DNA of 15,321 bases from Rhodopirellula sp. (GCA_002714565.1 PAXU01000097.1:23463-38783); one strand, 5' to 3'. Shown: positions 8,001 through 15,321, numbered from the stretch's first letter. Numbers and translations are program-made. Notes: a model not told the origin generated them from the sequence alone.

Positions 8001-9395
8001 AGAAATGATGTGCCCTTCGGAAAGTCGCATCGGACGCTCATTTTGATCGAGCATCTCGGAATGCGGGTCAATTCCCAGGCAATGGTAGATCGTGGCGGTA
8101 ATGTCCGCTGGTGTAACCGGGTCGGCCGCGGGATAGCCAGCGATGCCATCTGAAGCGCCGTAAACTTGTCCGGCATTTATTCCGGCGCCAAACATGCACA
8201 ACGAGAAGACATTCGACCAATGATCACGGCCAGCATCTTTATTTATACGCGGTGTACGACCGAATTCACCTGTTACGACAACAAGTGTTTCATCTAATTC
8301 ACCCGTTTCTTCCAGATCATTGATGAGTGCATAGAGCGCCTGATCAAAAGGTGGACATAGATCATTTCGGAGTGACTTGAGATTGTTCCAATGACTATCC
8401 CAGGCATAACCTTCTTCACCTTGTGTTCGTAGCCAGCTGCATTGAATTACTCGTGAGCCTGCTTGCAGGAATCGACGACCAAGGAGTACGGACTGACCAA
8501 ATAAGTTTCGCCCGTATGCTTCACGTAGCTTTGGGTCTTCTGAGGATAGGTCTACGGCACGACGCACAGCATCAGAGGAAAGAACGTCGATTGCTTTCTG
8601 CTGCCCTGCGGCAAGCGCTTGTGCATCGGAAGTCTTGTCCAGATACTCAACCTGACTGTTGATTTGGTCGATTAGCTTGCGGCGCCGCGTGAATACGCGA
8701 GGATCGCGGTTTGCTACTAATGGAAGATGGTCCAGCTTGAATCCGTCATCATTTGGATCGCCACCAGGCTGAAGTGGATCGTATTTACTGCCTAGTCGGC
8801 CGCCCCATTGTCCGGCACGACGCCCGCTACCTGCATCGAGTCGACGGGGAATGATTGCCCATGGCACCATTGGGCCTGACCCAGGCGCCATCTTTGCTAT
8901 CGCAGCACCGACATGCGGGTGATCTGAGCGAGCCATGAAGTTTGCTTGTCCTGCCGTACCTTCATATTCGTAGCCGGTAAACATCGCGTAACCACCCGAA
9001 GCGTGATCCGGACGCGGGTGCGTTACGCTGCGAACGATTACGCCTCGGTCTAGCACCTTTGCAGTTAATGGAACCGAGTCACATACGTGCACACCGGGGA
9101 CAGCAGTGGAAATTGGGTTGAACGTACCGCGGATATCGTCAGGTGCGTTTGGTTTCGGATCGTATGTGTCCATTTGAGCTGCACCACCTGATTGAAACAG
9201 GATGATGCAGTTCTTCGCCTTACCGAAGCTACTCTGTTGCTTTGCTGATGGCGAGCCTGCCAGTAGCTTGCCGTGATTAGCATCGAGCAATTGAGGCAGT
9301 CCCAAACCCGTTAGGCCCAATCCACCGATTTTGAGCATTTCACGACGCTGTAGGGATTCGCCTTTTTGCGATTCGGGTCCGTAAAGACTGAGCAT
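7986..9395 (-). CDS. Tat-exported DUF1501 family protein (alkaline phosphatase/sulfatase-like fold)
   Basis: 469 residues from ATG 9395 to TAG 7986-7988. The N terminus has a twin-arginine signal: RREMLKIGGLGLTGLGLPQLL at residues 17-37 with Arg17-Arg18, so export of a folded protein is likely. The DUF1501 landmarks are all present: FQSGGAAQMDTYDPKP (67-82), DDIRGTFNPI (86-95), HASGGYAMFTG (131-141), then VVTGEFGRTPRIN (373-385), GRDHWSNVFS (389-398) and a C-terminal DITATIYHCLGIDP (431-444). The family is related to the alkaline phosphatase superfamily, and the Asp and His residues in these motifs are probable metal ligands; the reaction is not established. A good GAGG site lies 6 nt before the start. 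DUF1501 genes commonly neighbour DUF1549/DUF1553 genes in planctomycetes, as here across the divergent promoter region. Confidence 0.93.
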   Translation of the reverse strand: MLSLYGPESQKGESLQRREMLKIGGLGLTGLGLPQLLDANHGKLLAGSPSAKQQSSFGKAKNCIILFQSGGAAQMDTYDPKPNAPDDIRGTFNPISTAVPGVHVCDSVPLTAKVLDRGVIVRSVTHPRPDHASGGYAMFTGYEYEGTAGQANFMARSDHPHVGAAIAKMAPGSGPMVPWAIIPRRLDAGSGRRAGQWGGRLGSKYDPLQPGGDPNDDGFKLDHLPLVANRDPRVFTRRRKLIDQINSQVEYLDKTSDAQALAAGQQKAIDVLSSDAVRRAVDLSSEDPKLREAYGRNLFGQSVLLGRRFLQAGSRVIQCSWLRTQGEEGYAWDSHWNNLKSLRNDLCPPFDQALYALINDLEETGELDETLVVVTGEFGRTPRINKDAGRDHWSNVFSLCMFGAGINAGQVYGASDGIAGYPAADPVTPADITATIYHCLGIDPHSEMLDQNERPMRLSEGHIISDILS

Positions 9396-9401
9396 GGCTT
9401 G

Positions 9402-9405
9402 CCTC
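9402..9405 (-). promoter_or_regulatory. Shine-Dalgarno site of the DUF1501 gene
   Basis: GAGG on the minus strand with a 6-nt spacer to ATG 9395. It supports this start, which also gives a Tat signal with a reasonable n-region. Confidence 0.55.
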
Positions 9406-9439
9406 GGTAGGAATTTGGGTGGGGCTCTTTCGGATGCGT

Positions 9440-9456
9440 CTAAGACTCACTTAGTC
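9440..9456. promoter_or_regulatory. Short overlapping dyads near the putative DUF1501 transcription start
   Basis: CTAAG (9440-9444) pairs with CTTAG (9450-9454), and GACT (9444-9447) pairs with AGTC (9453-9456). They overlap the expected start site of the minus-strand -10 box at 9462-9467, where a repressor would act. The arms are short and may be chance. Confidence 0.2.
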
Positions 9457-9461
9457 GCCTA

Positions 9462-9470
9462 TGTATAGCA
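9462..9470 (-). promoter_or_regulatory. Candidate extended -10 promoter for DUF1501
   Basis: Read on the minus strand this is TGC followed by TATACA, an extended -10 pattern. It lies about 67 nt before ATG 9395. No matching -35 box was seen at 17 bp (TGCTTA). Confidence 0.3.
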
Positions 9471-9680
9471 TAACCGAAAACTGCTAAGCATTGAGGGTAC
9501 ATAATTGATATCGGCACTACAAGAGAAATTCGATTAGTCTGGCTTCTTGAGTGAATGCAAAAACCTAATAAAGGTAATAATGCTCTGAAAAAGTAGTTTG
9601 TGTTATCATAAAAGGGTAATAGATAGGCTGTTTGTGCCTGTCTCCAACCTATTGCCTTTTCATTCAAAGACCCACCGGAA

Positions 9681-9685
9681 AAGGA
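9681..9685 (+). promoter_or_regulatory. Shine-Dalgarno site fixing a GTG start for the PPC gene
   Basis: AAGGA with an 8-nt spacer to GTG 9694. The alternative ATG at 9706 would be 20 nt away, so GTG is favoured. Confidence 0.6.
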
Positions 9686-9693
9686 CGAATACC

Positions 9694-12081
9694 GTGCTAA
9701 AACGCATGACGAAATATATAGTTGCGATCCTCTGCCTTATAGCACTCACTGCAGAGCGTACCGAAGCGCAAGCCTTTATAGAGCAGATTCACCCAGGTGT
9801 GGTGAAGCGCGGAGTTACAACACGCATACATCTGGTCGGGACGGAGTTGCTTACTCCTGTCGATATTTGGACTTCGCTGCCAACAGATCTGGTGCATCAA
9901 GTGGGTATGGAAGCGGATGATCAGGGCAATATGTTCATAGACCTTGAGGTGAGTGAAAACGCTCCACTAGGACTCTACGGCATGCGCCTAGCCACAGACG
10001 ATGGCCTCAGCAATGTACATCTGTTTTCCATCGATGACCTCGAAACCGTCCTTGAGGAAGAATATGTTTCTCCAAAAGAACACAACAACGGCAAACTTGA
10101 GCTCGCTCAGCCGATTGCGTACCCAGCAACGGTTGCCGGTGCCATCAAACCAACCGATGTGGATTATTATTCAATCGAAGTGACCAAGGGAGAAACGCTT
10201 TCATTTGAGGTGGTAGGCAACCGACTGGGTAAGGCACTTGACCCGGTCGTAACTATTTTGGATGAGAAGGGCAAGTTCGTTGTTAGTAGAGACAACGATG
10301 TTGGGCTGCTTTTTGATTTGCGATTTGAACATACATTCGAAAAGGCGGGTAAATACTTCCTGCGATTACATGATTCACGATACGTAGGATCTCAGCATTG
10401 GAGTTACTCGTTTAGAATCGGCAAGTTTCCGATCGCCAGAGTTGCAATTCCATCTGCCGTTCAGCCAGGGGCATCCACAAAGCTAGGGTTTCCACAGGTT
10501 GCAGATTCACAAGCAGAGCTGTTACTTCCAGCCGATTGTGACCGCAGCACCGTGTTTTTTGACTTCAAGCGTGAAGGTGACGACGCATCGACATGGCTAC
10601 CCATTTCGGTGAATAACAATAAGAACCAACTTGAATTGGAACCAAATGATAAACAGGAATCAGCGGTTGCCGTGACGCTGGAGACTAATATTCACGGTTC
10701 GTTTAAAGATGATCAGGATTGGGACTGGTACTCACTGGAACTGCAAAAGGGAATTACAGTTGACCTGAAAGTTGAGACGCGAAACATTGGATCTCCGGCT
10801 GATGTCGAATTGACGATCTACGACCCTAAAGGTGACGTCGTCAAACGAGTTGACGACGTAGGCTTTGAAGATGCCATAACATCCTTTACGTCACCTGAAG
10901 AAGGTACGTATTACTTTAAACTCCGGGAAGTTGTTCAGCATGGCGGGGAAGCATTTGCATATCGCCTGGAAATCAATGCACTTAAAACAGCCATTAAGGC
11001 GACAAGCGGCATTGGTCGAATTGCGGTTCCTATTGGAACCTGGCAGCCCTTACCAATTGACGTTGATCGTAGTCGAGTGGCCGGTGACCTGACGGTGCAG
11101 TTGCTCGGCGTGCCGGAGGGGTTTCGGCTAGAGTCGAATGTAATACCTGCAGATGTAACTAAATGGGTTGGGCGACTGTATATCGACGATGGTGTAAACA
11201 CTGGCGTCTATGCGATGCGCGTCAACGTGCAGCAGATAATCGAGGGCGAAGTAAAGGCCGAGTCGTATGCGAATACGCAACCATTGGTAGATAGAATTCC
11301 CACCGGTCGCGGACCGCACGGGGAGCCATTTGAGTTGCGTGAAGACCAGCGGCGATTGCCAGCGAGCTTAAAGGACCAAATTGCGGTCCTCGTCACGCCT
11401 CCAATTCCTTTCGACTTCAAGGTTAATACACCTGATGTGTTATTGGCACGTTACCAACATGTCGAATTTAAATTCGACGTGATGTTTGATGAGGGTTTTC
11501 AGCAGCCAGTGACCTTCGAGGCCAGAGGTGGCGAATTGGAACAGGATCGTTTGCGAGCTCCTCGCGTAATTGCAGCGATCCCTGAAGTGACACAGTCAGT
11601 TTCCGATCTCACAGGTACATTAACGTCCGGTGTCGGTACGAATCTGTTGAGCCATCGGGTAACCCTAACCGGTTCGACGACTATCGGAGATCGCGTCATC
11701 AACTTGACTCGTACGTTTGAGCTCAAAATTGATGCCGCATTCAAACCGTCTGGTATGCAGGACCCCGTAGATATTACGATTGGGAAGGAAACGATGCTTG
11801 AGGTGTTCGCAAATCGCATCGATCCGTTTATCGGAGAGGTGAAGCTGACCACTGGAGATGCAAATGGTATTACCTTGCCGAAAGAAATCGTGATTCCTGA
11901 AGGAGCACCATCTGTGAAAATCAAAGCCGTCGTTGCTGAAGATGCTCCGGCTGGAGCCCAAAACATTGCATTAAATGGAAACGCTACGGTCGATAAGTAC
12001 GCCGAGGCGAGTAATGGTTATTTAAAAGTAACCGTTGTGGAGCCACCAGCAGAAGATGACGCTGAGAAAGGTAAGGAATAA
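9694..12081 (+). CDS. Secreted PPC-domain protein with N-terminal IPT/TIG-like domain
   Basis: 795 residues from GTG 9694 (chosen for its AAGGA site and the signal peptide) to TAA 12079-12081. Signal peptide about residues 1-25 (TKYIVAILCLIALTAERTEA). Residues 27-113 look like an Ig/IPT domain (IHPGVVKRG, ENAPLGLYGMRL). Two bacterial pre-peptidase C-terminal (PPC) domains follow: 148-243 (AGAIKPTDVDYYSIEVTKGE, GKYFLRLHD) and 334-427 (HGSFKDDQDWDWYSLELQKG, EGTYYFKLRE), the second introduced by the typical LELEPND. The remainder to residue 795 is beta-rich and resembles further Ig-like modules; the tail is acidic. No catalytic motif was found, so it is probably a binding or assembly partner rather than an enzyme. 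The next gene starts 4 nt after its stop, implying translational coupling with the DUF1549/DUF1553 protein. Confidence 0.88.
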   Translation: MLKRMTKYIVAILCLIALTAERTEAQAFIEQIHPGVVKRGVTTRIHLVGTELLTPVDIWTSLPTDLVHQVGMEADDQGNMFIDLEVSENAPLGLYGMRLATDDGLSNVHLFSIDDLETVLEEEYVSPKEHNNGKLELAQPIAYPATVAGAIKPTDVDYYSIEVTKGETLSFEVVGNRLGKALDPVVTILDEKGKFVVSRDNDVGLLFDLRFEHTFEKAGKYFLRLHDSRYVGSQHWSYSFRIGKFPIARVAIPSAVQPGASTKLGFPQVADSQAELLLPADCDRSTVFFDFKREGDDASTWLPISVNNNKNQLELEPNDKQESAVAVTLETNIHGSFKDDQDWDWYSLELQKGITVDLKVETRNIGSPADVELTIYDPKGDVVKRVDDVGFEDAITSFTSPEEGTYYFKLREVVQHGGEAFAYRLEINALKTAIKATSGIGRIAVPIGTWQPLPIDVDRSRVAGDLTVQLLGVPEGFRLESNVIPADVTKWVGRLYIDDGVNTGVYAMRVNVQQIIEGEVKAESYANTQPLVDRIPTGRGPHGEPFELREDQRRLPASLKDQIAVLVTPPIPFDFKVNTPDVLLARYQHVEFKFDVMFDEGFQQPVTFEARGGELEQDRLRAPRVIAAIPEVTQSVSDLTGTLTSGVGTNLLSHRVTLTGSTTIGDRVINLTRTFELKIDAAFKPSGMQDPVDITIGKETMLEVFANRIDPFIGEVKLTTGDANGITLPKEIVIPEGAPSVKIKAVVAEDAPAGAQNIALNGNATVDKYAEASNGYLKVTVVEPPAEDDAEKGKE
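12072..12077 (+). promoter_or_regulatory. Shine-Dalgarno site of the DUF1549/DUF1553 gene
   Basis: TAAGGA with an 8-nt spacer to ATG 12086, located inside the last codons of the PPC gene. A second GGAG (12082-12085) abuts the ATG directly and is too close to be the functional site. This supports ATG 12086 over the upstream in-frame TTG at 12035. Confidence 0.6.
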
Positions 12082-12085
12082 GGAG

Positions 12086-14539
12086 ATGAATTTGCTGTTT
12101 TCATTGAAACGATGCGGAATGTTATTGGCTGCACTCGTGTTGGCAGGTTCGGCTAATGCTGCAGATGAGGCTCCTGTTGCCCTTCGGATTCACCCGGGAA
12201 CGATTGAGGTTGCACCTAACCGCTACCCCAGTCGCTTTATCGTGTCAGCTCTTTACGCTGATGGTTCGATTGCGGATGTTACCGACACAGCTGATGTTAA
12301 AGTACTGAATACTGAATTGGGTGAAGTGGACTCAAGTCGCCGATTTATTGGTCTCAGTTCTGGCACAACGCAGTTGGTTGCAAGTTTGGAAGGCCTGTCG
12401 ACCTATGTAGATGTTCAAATTGGTGACGATAAGCCATGGGATCCGGACTTTGGTACAAGCGTTGTTGCCTCTCTGACACGAGCCGGCTGTAGTCAGGGTG
12501 CATGCCATGGATCACCAAAAGGAAAAAATGGTTTTCGGCTGAGCTTGCGCGGCTTTGATGCAAAACTGGATTTCAGCACGTTGGTTCAGGAAGAATACGG
12601 TAGACGACTAAACCGCGTTGCTCCAGAAAACAGCCTGATTTTGGAAAAAGGGTCCGCTAAGGTTGCGCATCAGGGCGGCAAGAGACTCTCTGAAGACGAT
12701 TACGCTTATCAATTGCTTAAGCAATGGGTAACGATGGGGCACAAGGACAGCAGTAGCGTGCGAACAGTTGTTGACTATGAAATTTATCCAAATGGAGGTC
12801 GTTTGCATAAATCGAGTCCTACACATCGCATGGTTGTTTTTGCACGATTTAGCGATGGAACTGTCGAAGATGTCACAGATTTGTGTGTGTTTGCTACGGG
12901 TGACAATGCGCCGGCCGACGTTAGCAAGGATGGAACGGTGCAATTCCACAATACAGCAGAGTCACCGGTACTCATTCATTACAAAGATCAAGTGACTTCG
13001 GTGAGGTTTACGTATATTGACCGTGACGACGAATTTAAATATGAGTCACCGAACCCTAGGAATTTTGTTGATGAACAGGTGTTTGCCAAGCAAGCCGAAT
13101 TGCAATTGAAGCCCGGCCAAATCGCTGATGACAGCGTTTTCCTGCGACGTGTCTACCTCGATTTAACCGGTGGAATTCCAGATTATGAAATAGCTAGAGC
13201 CTTTGTCGAATCAGATGACCCGATGAAACGTCAGAATCTGATCGATTCACTTCTCGATTCATCGGAGTACGCAAGCTTCTGGGCATTGAAGTGGGCCGAT
13301 ATTATGCGTGCAAACCGTGAGACGGTTTCCACCCGCGGGGTGCATAACTTCCATCGGTATCTAATTCGAATCTTTGATGAAGATCGCTCATTCGATGATG
13401 TTGCCAGAGAGATTGTGACTAGCAAGGGTAATACGATTAACTATCCAGAGGCAAACTTCTTCCGCATAGCACGTAATCCTACAGATGCTGCAGAGGCGTT
13501 TTCACAGTTGTTTCTCGGAGTGCGTATTCAGTGTGCGAAATGCCATAACCACCCGTACGAGGCGATTACACAGAAAGACTATTACGCCTTGTCAGCGAAT
13601 TTCTCCCGTATGAGCATAAAGGGAACACGTTTCGGCATCGATGATGAGATTATTTTGGTGAACGACACTGGCGACGTAAAGATGCCCGGTAACGATGAAC
13701 CATTGGATCCAATGGCCTTTGGAGTCGTAACGTCCACGCACGATGCCGTGTCAGATCACCGTACTGGTTTGGCAGAATGGATTGCAGATCCTGAGAATAA
13801 GTACTTTGCACGTTCAACCGTGAATAGAATCTGGCTCCATTTGATGGGACAAGGAATTGTGGAGCCTGTTGATGACTTCCGTGATTCGAATCCACCGTCC
13901 AACGCCGGATTGCTCGATGCGTTAGCCGAAGAGTTTATCGAATCCGGTTATCGTTTTAAACCAGTAATTAGAGCCATTGCTAACTCGAGCAGCTATCAAT
14001 TGCGTGGTGATAAAGATCTTCGACAGTCGACAGCAGCGGCAGAACCAGCACGCTATTTTGTTGCTCCAGTAATTCGTTTGCTATCTGCGGAGCAAATAAT
14101 TGACTCTATTTCAATTGCTACGGATATCCCAGAGGTGTTTGAAGGATACCCCGAGGGCACACGAGCTATTGAGCTGGCTGAAGGTGACGTGCCGCACCAG
14201 TTTCTTAAGGCATTTACTCGGCCCATTCGCGATGTGGCATGTGACTGTGCACGCGATACGGAACCCACACTTAACCAAGTACTGCATTTGGTGAACAACC
14301 CAGACATTTTGAACAAAATCGAGTCTGATGAATCGCGATTGGGTCGCTGGATCACAGCCGAATTGGACGACAATGTCATCGTTGAAAACCTTTATCTAGG
14401 TACGCTGTCGAGAAAACCGACATCAAGCGAATTAAGCGTGGCAGAGTCCTATATAAAGGACTCCGGTAATCGAATCGAAGCATTACAGGATCTTCAGCAC
14501 GCTCTGTTGAATTCCAACGAATTCCTGCTGAGACATTAG
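12086..14539 (+). CDS. Secreted DUF1549/DUF1553 (PSCyt2/PSD1) heme-motif protein with Ig-like domains
   Basis: 817 residues from ATG 12086 to TAG 14537-14539. Signal peptide residues 1-25 (GMLLAALVLAGSANA before ADEAP). Residues 32-113 form a BIG2-like Ig domain (IRIHPGTIEVAP, YADGSIADVTD). Next is a heme-like motif Cys135-SQGA-Cys140-His141 followed by GKNGFRLSLRGFD, then a second Ig-like domain at about 230-310 (FSDGTVEDVTD). DUF1549 spans about 325-515, with FLRRVYLDLTGGIP (352-365) and a canonical CXXCH at Cys483-AK-Cys486-His487-NHP. DUF1553 spans about 555-815, with DHRTGLAEWI, RIWLHLMGQGIVEPVDDFR and the C-terminal CDCARDTEPTLNQVLHLVNN. The heme sites imply a periplasmic or cell-surface redox role; the reaction is unknown. 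It is coupled to the PPC gene and opposite DUF1501, its habitual neighbour. Confidence 0.93.
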   Translation: MNLLFSLKRCGMLLAALVLAGSANAADEAPVALRIHPGTIEVAPNRYPSRFIVSALYADGSIADVTDTADVKVLNTELGEVDSSRRFIGLSSGTTQLVASLEGLSTYVDVQIGDDKPWDPDFGTSVVASLTRAGCSQGACHGSPKGKNGFRLSLRGFDAKLDFSTLVQEEYGRRLNRVAPENSLILEKGSAKVAHQGGKRLSEDDYAYQLLKQWVTMGHKDSSSVRTVVDYEIYPNGGRLHKSSPTHRMVVFARFSDGTVEDVTDLCVFATGDNAPADVSKDGTVQFHNTAESPVLIHYKDQVTSVRFTYIDRDDEFKYESPNPRNFVDEQVFAKQAELQLKPGQIADDSVFLRRVYLDLTGGIPDYEIARAFVESDDPMKRQNLIDSLLDSSEYASFWALKWADIMRANRETVSTRGVHNFHRYLIRIFDEDRSFDDVAREIVTSKGNTINYPEANFFRIARNPTDAAEAFSQLFLGVRIQCAKCHNHPYEAITQKDYYALSANFSRMSIKGTRFGIDDEIILVNDTGDVKMPGNDEPLDPMAFGVVTSTHDAVSDHRTGLAEWIADPENKYFARSTVNRIWLHLMGQGIVEPVDDFRDSNPPSNAGLLDALAEEFIESGYRFKPVIRAIANSSSYQLRGDKDLRQSTAAAEPARYFVAPVIRLLSAEQIIDSISIATDIPEVFEGYPEGTRAIELAEGDVPHQFLKAFTRPIRDVACDCARDTEPTLNQVLHLVNNPDILNKIESDESRLGRWITAELDDNVIVENLYLGTLSRKPTSSELSVAESYIKDSGNRIEALQDLQHALLNSNEFLLRH

Positions 14540-15321
14540 CCTTCGGGAGTGCGTGCTTCTACCTGCTCTGTGATTGGTAGGTAATACTGCGGTTTGCGAT
14601 TTGCTGCAAAGTTAAACATCGCTTCCTTATATACACGTGTCTCATCCAAATCACAGTCATACACGATGAGTTCATCTGCAAGAGTGGATGATTGAGCAAC
14701 GATTTCACCCGACGGCGCTATAATCGACGATAAACCGATTTGGCTAACTCCTTCCTCTACTCCCGCTTTGCCGACTGCCACGACCCAGCAGCCGTTTTGA
14801 TATGCACCGGCCTGCATGCATAGCTGGTGCTGGAAGCCAACAAGATGATCTAGCTCCGGATGCTCTGGAATGTGATCTGGTGTGTTGTATCCCAGCAAGA
14901 TTAGTTCGGCGCCACCAAGTGCCAGAACTCTGTATGTTTCGGACCATCGGCGGTCGTTACAGACACACATGCCAACGACACCGCCAAAGGCATTCCACGT
15001 AGGGAAGCCTAGGTTGCCGACATCAAAGTACCGCTTCTCTAAATTCTGAAAAGGGTTGCCGGGTCTGTGGTCACTGTGACCAGGAAGATGTACCTTGCGA
15101 AATCGACCGATGACGTTTCCCTCCGCATCAACCAGGACGCTGCTGTTGTAACGGTGTTTGCCGGACTCGTCTTCAACGACTTCTGCAAATCCAAGGTGAA
15201 AACCTATTTTGAGTCGTTCGGCTTCGTCAAATAGTGCTTGCGTACTGCCTCCTGGCACGGCCGTCTCGTAGTAGGCATCTAGCTCTGATTCATCGTCAAT
15301 CCACCAGTGTGAAAAGAAGGG
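14536..15321 (-). CDS. N-carbamoyl-D-amino-acid hydrolase-like amidase (nitrilase superfamily), 5' end beyond the window
   Basis: 261 residues are visible, open to the right edge; stop TAA at 14536-14538. Reading upstream of the internal GTG at 15258 continues the family sequence (PFFSHWWIDDESELDAYYET), so the true start lies outside, about 50 residues further by comparison with ~304-residue D-carbamoylases. Visible active-site residues: Lys76 in RKVHLPGH, Glu95 in LEKRYF, and Cys121 in GMCVCNDRRW; the first catalytic Glu is off the edge. The two Arg after CND, which hold the substrate carboxylate in D-carbamoylases, are kept. MQAGAYQNGCWVV and GVEEGVSQIGLSSIIAPSGEIVAQ match the family closely. 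Expected reaction: N-carbamoyl amino acid to amino acid, CO2 and ammonia, in the cytoplasm. Two histidines important in the Agrobacterium enzyme seem replaced, so specificity is open. It overlaps the DUF1553 gene end by 4 bp. Confidence 0.88.
   Translation of the reverse strand, partial: PFFSHWWIDDESELDAYYETAVPGGSTQALFDEAERLKIGFHLGFAEVVEDESGKHRYNSSVLVDAEGNVIGRFRKVHLPGHSDHRPGNPFQNLEKRYFDVGNLGFPTWNAFGGVVGMCVCNDRRWSETYRVLALGGAELILLGYNTPDHIPEHPELDHLVGFQHQLCMQAGAYQNGCWVVAVGKAGVEEGVSQIGLSSIIAPSGEIVAQSSTLADELIVYDCDLDETRVYKEAMFNFAANRKPQYYLPITEQVEARTPEG

Larger units (their letters stand above)
9396..9693. promoter_or_regulatory. Divergent 298-bp intergenic region between DUF1501 and the PPC operon
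   Basis: This AT-rich stretch holds no convincing gene. An upstream GTG at 9598 keeps the PPC frame open, but its translation (CYHKRVIDRLF...) looks non-coding and would bury the signal peptide. Contents seen: the DUF1501 ribosome site, an extended -10-like box for the minus strand (9462-9470), a small dyad (9440-9456), and an imperfect direct repeat AAAGGTAATA (9570-9579) / AAAGGGTAATA (9611-9621). For the plus strand TTGTGT (9598-9603) and TAGATA (9620-9625), spacer 16, is a poor promoter candidate. Confidence 0.5.

Noticed and set aside
9598..9693. PPC gene starting at GTG 9598
   Set aside because: The extension is unlike a protein N terminus and buries the signal peptide; AAGGA is correctly spaced before GTG 9694.
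11499..11966. 155-residue minus-strand frame inside the PPC gene
   Set aside because: Antisense to a well-supported coding frame; no recognisable domain or ribosome site, and two overlapping minus-strand frames exist there.
12035..12085. DUF1549/1553 gene starting at TTG 12035 inside the PPC gene
   Set aside because: ATG 12086 has a well-spaced TAAGGA site and gives a clean signal peptide.
1..15321. tRNA, rRNA, riboswitch, CRISPR, insertion sequence, prophage or defence genes
   Set aside because: Looked for and not seen; all sizeable gaps are accounted for as promoter regions or short operon spacers.

Overview
The window looks like chromosomal DNA from a planctomycete, probably a marine Pirellulales or Planctomycetales relative. 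The basis is the gene content: DUF1501, DUF1549/DUF1553 (PSCyt2/PSD1), the PVC-type 'membrane-bound dehydrogenase + HEAT + c-heme' giant protein, PPC-domain proteins and secreted PQQ-like and FG-GAP/ASPIC propellers. These families are hugely expanded in Planctomycetota. Base composition is near 50% GC by eye and even across the window. There is no tRNA, rRNA, transposase, phage gene, CRISPR array or recognisable defence gene.

Layout, left to right. (1) Two genes on the minus strand: a secreted PQQ-like beta-propeller protein (2514 to 1180) followed by a secreted sialate O-acetylesterase-type protein (from 1122, running off the left edge). (2) Divergent from them, a very large plus-strand gene (about 2677 to 6537) joins an inactive-looking SGNH domain, a dehydrogenase-like propeller, HEAT-like repeats and a C-terminal CXXCH heme domain. 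(3) Convergent with that gene is a minus-strand pair: a Tat-exported DUF1501 protein (9395 to 7986), then a seven-motif FG-GAP/ASPIC propeller (7943 to 6543). (4) Divergent from DUF1501 across 298 bp is a tightly coupled plus-strand pair: a PPC-domain protein (9694 to 12081) and a DUF1549/DUF1553 heme protein (12086 to 14539). (5) A minus-strand N-carbamoyl-D-amino-acid hydrolase-like amidase (14536 to the right edge) overlaps the end of the previous gene tail to tail.

How they may work together: all seven genes with a visible N terminus encode proteins with a Sec or Tat export signal. Most carry binding or adhesion folds (propellers, PPC, Ig-like), and two carry c-type heme motifs. This suggests an envelope or extracellular module that binds a substrate (O-acetylated glycans are one possibility, given the esterase) and couples hydrolysis to oxidation. 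That link is inference; the substrate cannot be read from the sequence. The best candidates for new biology are SGNH-fold domains that have lost catalytic residues (in the esterase and in the giant heme protein), the DUF1501/PPC/DUF1549-1553 divergent cluster, and active-site substitutions in the carbamoylase-like enzyme.
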